Origin: Sequoia sempervirens
Lineage: Eukaryota > Streptophyta > Pinopsida > Cupressales > Cupressaceae
Direction: 5' to 3'
NCBI GenBank assembly: GCA_007258455.2
Contig: VDFB02000001.1
Span: 17,232,162-17,296,161 of the forward strand
Length of the DNA stretch: 64,000 nucleotides
This document shows, one piece after another, positions 59,429 through 64,000 of this stretch (positions are counted from its first letter, which is position 1; each line of letters opens with the position of its first letter). The notes beneath the pieces are model-generated. The model searched no databases. It had not been told where the DNA came from and was given only the letters and a program-made list of their open reading frames with translations. The translations under genes and the position numbers were made by a program.

Positions 59429-59689
59429 TTGCTACCCCTAGGTTCCCACAGGAAGCCCCATCAAAATTTAGTTTATGCCACCCATGCCTAGGGAGGGTCT
59501 AGATGGCCAAAGCTCTTTTGGTCTTTCTCTTTGAACCGCTTGGTCCAAAGAAAGGTGGGATATTTAAATTGAAACCATTTTTCCTCATCTAATTATCCCA
59601 ATATGAGAAGTTGCAATTCTTATTGATTTGAGTATTGTTCCTGCTATTCACCACTTCTACAATTGAGGCTTCAATTTTCTCCCAAAGCT

Positions 59690-61110
59690 TCTTTGAGTCC
59701 ATATGCACTTCCTTAAATATTCACCAACTCCCCTCCTTCCATAATTCCCAAATAACGATTGAAGGGTTGCATATCCATAGGTTTTGAAAGAGGTTCTACC
59801 TTTTGAGAATAGGAGAACTATTAAACAATGTTAGGATATCATAAAGAAGGGCTAAAGCCCATCCAATTTGGCACAAAACCACTACCACTATTATTGGGCA
59901 TAGGGACAACCCAAAAATATGTGATTGAATGAATCTTCTTCTCTCTAGAGGGCACATCTAGAGGGGCCCTCAAACCCTAGTTTTGAAAAAAAATAGTTGT
60001 GAGAATCTTTCCTTGAATGGCTACCCAAGAGAAAACACCAGCCTTTAGAAGACACTATTTGTCCCAACATAGTTTTATTAGTAGTATCAGAGTCTCCAAT
60101 TGATTATCTTTACGTATTTCTATGTGCCATCTTTAGTGTTGTATTTGCCATTTCTATATTTCTCCCAAATGAACTGATCTTTCCCATTCCTAAAAGTTAT
60201 TAATCATTTTTTTCAAAATCTATCTTAGATTATCTAAATCAAATGCATTCAACTAAGAATTTTCTAGTTCCTTCCATTTCCATCTCAAGGTAAGTGAATC
60301 ATCCTCAAAAAGAACATAGTATCTAACATATGATCGTCAATTCTATTTGAAATAAGGTTTGAACCATTCTATATTGATGATTTTATCTATGGTTGGGTAA
60401 CCCCCCTAGGAGTCTTCCCAAGAATAAGGCACTTTTTCCAACTATATCCCAAGAAATATGCTTTTGTAACATTGCTCTACAATCCAAGATGAAATTCCAA
60501 ACTTTGGATCCCTTTGCTGGAGCCTCTGTCCTCAAGATGTTGCTAGGATCATTATTGACAAGATATTTTCTTTGTAAGATTCTTACCCATTTAGGTGAGG
60601 TTGTGTGTACATTTTCCATGCTAACAGAGCTCCTAAGGCCTTATTTTGCTAGATCTGGTTGTGAATTTCAGCTCCTTGATCTTCTTTGGACCTACACATC
60701 TTATTCCAAGAAATCAATGCAATTTTTTTCTTTTCTTCAAGCCCTTACTAGTAGAAATTTCACATACACTGTGTTAGGTTTTGATTGACCCCATTGGGAA
60801 GAGCTAAAAAAGATAACAAGTAGATGGAAAATGTTGATAGAATTTTTTTTAATAAAGCCAAACATCCTGCCAAAGACAACCACTTACCCTTCCAAGAGGA
60901 TAGTTGTTTTTCCATGTTTTCTTTAAGAGGGTCCCACAAATTTGTATTCCTAAGAACTCTATTTAATGGAATCCCAAGATAATGATAGGAAAGCTTGCCA
61001 ATTCCAAAGCATAAGATCCTAGCAATATCCGATTTAGTTCTAGCATTAGTATTGAAAAAGTAAATTGTTGATTTTTCCTTGCTTACCATTTGTCTTGACA
61101 CTCTTTCATA
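59690..61110 (-). pseudogene. LINE ORF2 thumb and zinc-binding region
   Basis: The frame 61,101-60,760 contains LSYHYLGIPLNRVL and SSWKGKWLSLAGCLAL, the typical post-RT segment. The frame 60,619-60,383 has WVRILQRKYL and SKVWNFILDCR. Near 60,050-59,930 the phrase GVFSWVAIQGKILT with SRCAL, EEDSFNHIFLGCPYAQ matches the CxxC-H-C zinc-binding domain of plant LINEs. Stops separate these parts. Confidence 0.75.
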
Positions 61111-61960
61111 GTTTATAAGGAGTGCCTTGCCTCCTTTATTTTCCTAGCCACAAGGAGTAGTGTGTCATCTACAAACTACTTATGAGTAGAGGGTTCCATT
61201 GTACTAGAGATCCTGATAGCCTCTAGCCTACCAGATAATCTAGCTTGAGTGATTGATCTTCCTAGAGCCTCTGCCATAATTATGAAGAGGAATGGGGAGA
61301 GTGGGTCTCCTTTCCTTAAACCTCTGGAGGCTTCAAAGAAGCCTTCTAGCATCCCATTTACTAGAATTGAGAATCTGGGACTTGAAATATAGTGGTAAAT
61401 CTAACTAATCCATTTTTTACTAAATCCAAATACCTCTAGACATTTATAGAGAAATATCCATTCTACTTTGTCATAATATTTTTTGATATCTAACTTGAAA
61501 ATCATGCTCAGGGTCTTGGTGTTTTGAACTGAGTGTATTGCTTCTTGGGCTATAATGACACCATCTAGTATTGATTTATTAGGGACAAAGCCTGATTGAT
61601 CCTCTGAAATGATGACTGGTAGAATTTTCTTGAGCCTATTAGCTATGATTTTGTCCAAGAGTTTGTATAAAGTGTTACATAATGAAATGGTCTAAAATTC
61701 ATCCCAACAACTCAGATTCTCTTTCTTTGGGATGAGGGATATAAAGATATTGTTACTATCCTTTAAGAATCTACCTAAATGATACACTACCTCCAAGGCC
61801 TCTACCACCTCCAGGCCAATTGTCTATCAGCACTTCTGAAAAAATAAGCAAGAAACCCATCCAGCCTAGGGGCTTTGTCCAGGTGCATTTGATTCAAAGC
61901 TAGCTCAACCTCCTCCTTTGAGAACTTCTCAATAAGATTTTTTTTTCTCCTCACTAACTA
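61111..61960 (-). pseudogene. LINE reverse transcriptase
   Basis: The frame 61,658-61,401 reads MDKIIANRLKKILP, SEDQSGFVPNKSILDGVIIA and FKLDIKKYYDKVEW (first catalytic Asp in KLDI). The second catalytic pair is FVDDTLLL near 61,175-61,150, after a stop. Ala has become Val in the usual FADD, as in many plant elements. Confidence 0.85.
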
Positions 61961-63250
61961 GTTTGGGGATGTTTCTTATGACTTCATTCTGATTCCTAAG
62001 ATTCGATCCTTCATAATTATTCAAGATTTTTTGGAAGTACCTAACTACACTTTCTAAAATTTCTTTTGGGTTTTCAATAAAGCTCCCATCATTACTTGCA
62101 CCCTTAGGATACAATTGAAGGAACGTGTCTTCTCAACAACATTATGAAAGAATTTAGAGTTATTGTCCCCTTCCTCCAGCCATAACTCTCATGATTTTTG
62201 TCTCCAAAAGGTTTTCTCCTTGGCCAGAATGCCTTCATACTCATTTAGCAGCCAATTTTCATCCATGAATATAGATTAATCCATGCCTTCAGCTATGACC
62301 TAAGTATTAAGTTGTTCTAGTTCATCCTTAATTCTGACTTTTTCAAAAAAAAAATCTTTGAAATGCTCCCTATTCCATTTGAACAACTTTTTCTTAGTAG
62401 TTTCCAACTTGGATACTACACAAAATAGTTTGGACCCTGAGAATTTCTCCTCCGACCACCACTAACTAATGAGGGTAAAAAAATCCTTGTCCCTCATCCA
62501 CACACTTTCAAATTTGAATGGGCTTCCCACTAGTTTGGATTCCCCGATAAAATCTAGTGCCACTTGGAAATGACCTAAGCTCGAGCAGGGAATAATAGAT
62601 TCCTTTAAATACTAATCCAATACTTAAAGGTCCCTAAATAAAAAGAATCTGTCCAATTTTTCAAAGATGAATCTAAACCCCAAACTTTTGTTATTCTAAT
62701 TAAATTTCCCTTGATCCATTACCATTTTGAAAAGGTTGTTTCTTTTAACCCAATCCTTGAAATCCATATGAGACTGACCTAGTCCTGAAAGGCCTCCAAA
62801 TTTATCTGAGGGATGCAAAATTGCATTAAAATCTCCACCAATGATTATCTGCATTGACAAGTTGTTAGAAATGAAGTTATCTAGTTCTTCCCAAACCTCT
62901 CACTTTTTTGTGGATGGGGTGCGGTCATATACATTTACTAGGATGTATTTCATATTGGAATAAAAACTATGAACTCCTCCAGCCATCCACTATCTAATTA
63001 CAAGCATCAAATCAAAGCCTATCACACTGTTCTTCCATAGGATTGCCAAGCCACCTAAAGCACCTTCCACTTGAGAAGATTCCCCCTTCCAATTATCGAG
63101 CTTCTTAACAAAATATTATAGTTCCTCTTTGGTTATTTTGGTTCCTTGAATCAATACCATATCTACATTGATCACAAAGCATTGACACTTGACCAAGCAT
63201 CACTTGTTATGGGCACTTAGGCCCCTAACATTCCATGATAAGAGCCTCAT
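61961..63250 (-). pseudogene. LINE ORF2 endonuclease and linker
   Basis: ORF2 probably starts with the ATG at 63,250, giving MRLLSWNVRGLSAHNK, the start of the APE-like endonuclease. Further motifs are GGLAILWKN, VNVYDRTPS and IIIGGDFNAIL (the catalytic GDFN), then FIFEKLDRF. The linker contains EGDNNSKFFHN near 62,160 and a Glu/Lys-rich helix (62,114-61,929). The endonuclease nicks target DNA to prime reverse transcription. Several stops break the frame. Confidence 0.8.
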
Positions 63251-63254
63251 GGCT

Positions 63255-64000
63255 CCTGGGGAAGGGGAGCTCCCTTCCCTGATGCTAATAGAAACATAAT
63301 TTTAGTCTAACCTTCCACCTCTCCATCCTTCATTCTTAATTCCTACAAGGATTTCCTTCCTCTTTTGTTTCTAGTAGTTTTCCCATAATCAGGAGATTTA
63401 AGATTGATTGCATTATGGGATATGCCTAACTCCACTCCTATGTTTGCTCTTGTTTCATCTTGAACTAACTCAAAATATCTTCCTTCATCTACCTGATAAT
63501 CCTAATCCACCACTTCCAGAATCCTTTGTATTAATCTCTATTTTTCCAAATGATCATCTTCCCCTAGTGCATTCTAGGAAGATGAGATGCCCAGGAATTC
63601 ATTGATTACTAATAACTCATTTTTTTATTCCCTTATTGTGGGACCCTAGGCTGATTTGTATTATCCACATCATTCCTCTACTATAGTGGTGTCTTGGGAG
63701 GGAAACCAACCCATTGCATATCTCCTCCAAGGGGAATGACCATATGCTCCATTTGGGTATTCTCTAAGCCCTTGAATTCCTATATGGAAAGGACCACCAA
63801 ATTTTCCTTAATTTATTTTCACAATGCATCAGCTTCTACCATTAGATCTCTTAGCTCAACCTGATAATTATTATTTTCTACTTGTTCTGAGGGTTTTGTC
63901 TTATCACTAGACCTAAGAAGTACATTGGTAACTTCTTCTACCCTCTTAAGGCAAGGATTTTTAAAGGTATTAGTATACATGAAGTGGTATTTTCCAATTC
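63255..64000 (-). pseudogene. Possible LINE ORF1 C-terminal region
   Basis: A decayed minus-strand frame contains RVEEVTNVLLRSSDK, then a Glu/Asp-rich helix and GGDMQWVGFPPKTP near 63,700. No zinc knuckle is visible, so ORF1 identity rests on position directly before ORF2. Confidence 0.4.

Larger units (their letters stand above)
58700..64000 (-). mobile_element. L1-type non-LTR retrotransposon (LINE), decayed
   Basis: Minus-strand order: possible ORF1 tail (beyond 63,255), ORF2 with APE-type endonuclease, RT, zinc-binding domain and a C-terminal plant RNase H. All parts contain stops or frameshifts. The 5' end lies beyond the right window edge. Confidence 0.85.

Noticed and set aside
1..64000. 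CRISPR array, bacterial operon, phage or plasmid features
   Set aside because: Nothing prokaryotic is present: no spacer-repeat arrays, no Shine-Dalgarno-led gene strings, and all recognised families are plant nuclear.

Overview
The window is nuclear DNA of a plant with a large, repeat-filled genome. The evidence is plant-type telomere arrays (CCCTAAA/TTTAGGG) inside the chromosome, plant lineages of Ty3-gypsy, Ty1-copia, CACTA and L1-type elements, tRNA-iMet primer sites (TGGTATCAGAGC), and long AT-rich spacers. I infer a seed plant, possibly a gymnosperm, but the sequence alone does not settle the species. I see no intact cellular gene. Almost every coding stretch is a decayed transposable element or a gene fragment, and many of the stops look like C-to-T (or G-to-A) transitions.

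Layout, left: 1-2.3 kb holds a minus-strand, multi-exon SET-domain pseudogene. At 3.7-4.4 kb lies the 3' end of an unclassified retroelement, here called family A, followed by a 44-bp minisatellite. From 6.0 to 12.7 kb there is a large palindromic structure with arms of about 0.55 kb. Its interior holds CCCTAAA and TTTAGGG arrays, purine/pyrimidine tracts and duplicated blocks. At 13.0-13.6 kb is a fragment of a replication protein A large subunit (RPA1) C-terminus that still has an intron.

Centre: 15,514-20,102 is a structurally complete LTR retrotransposon. It has target duplications CTACT, PBS and PPT, but codes only for a gag-like protein with a G-patch and a CCHC knuckle. Its 5' LTR carries a cluster of ACGTGGCA boxes and two antisense tRNA-like pol III boxes; the 3' LTR has lost exactly that segment. 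A near-perfect hairpin lies at 21.1 kb, degenerate telomere-like arrays in both orientations at 22.0-22.9 kb, and tandem modules with G-box cores at 23.8-24.8 kb. Family A recurs nearly full length at 25.3-29.6 kb. A CACTA transposase pseudogene (minus strand) fills 30.4-35.1 kb.

Right: two gypsy elements stand head to head. A minus-strand one (37.7-43.3 kb) has protease, RT and RNase H but no integrase. A plus-strand one (43.3-51.1 kb) has gag and protease only, plus 3' tandem repeats. Their LTRs and leaders share a hairpin motif with paired base changes. A copia element (51.1-58.4 kb) abuts this pair and is interrupted by a 797-bp TIR element with target duplication TACTA. An L1-type LINE (minus strand) fills 58.8-64 kb. 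The window is best read as a layered record of insertions, deletions and captured gene pieces rather than as a working gene set.
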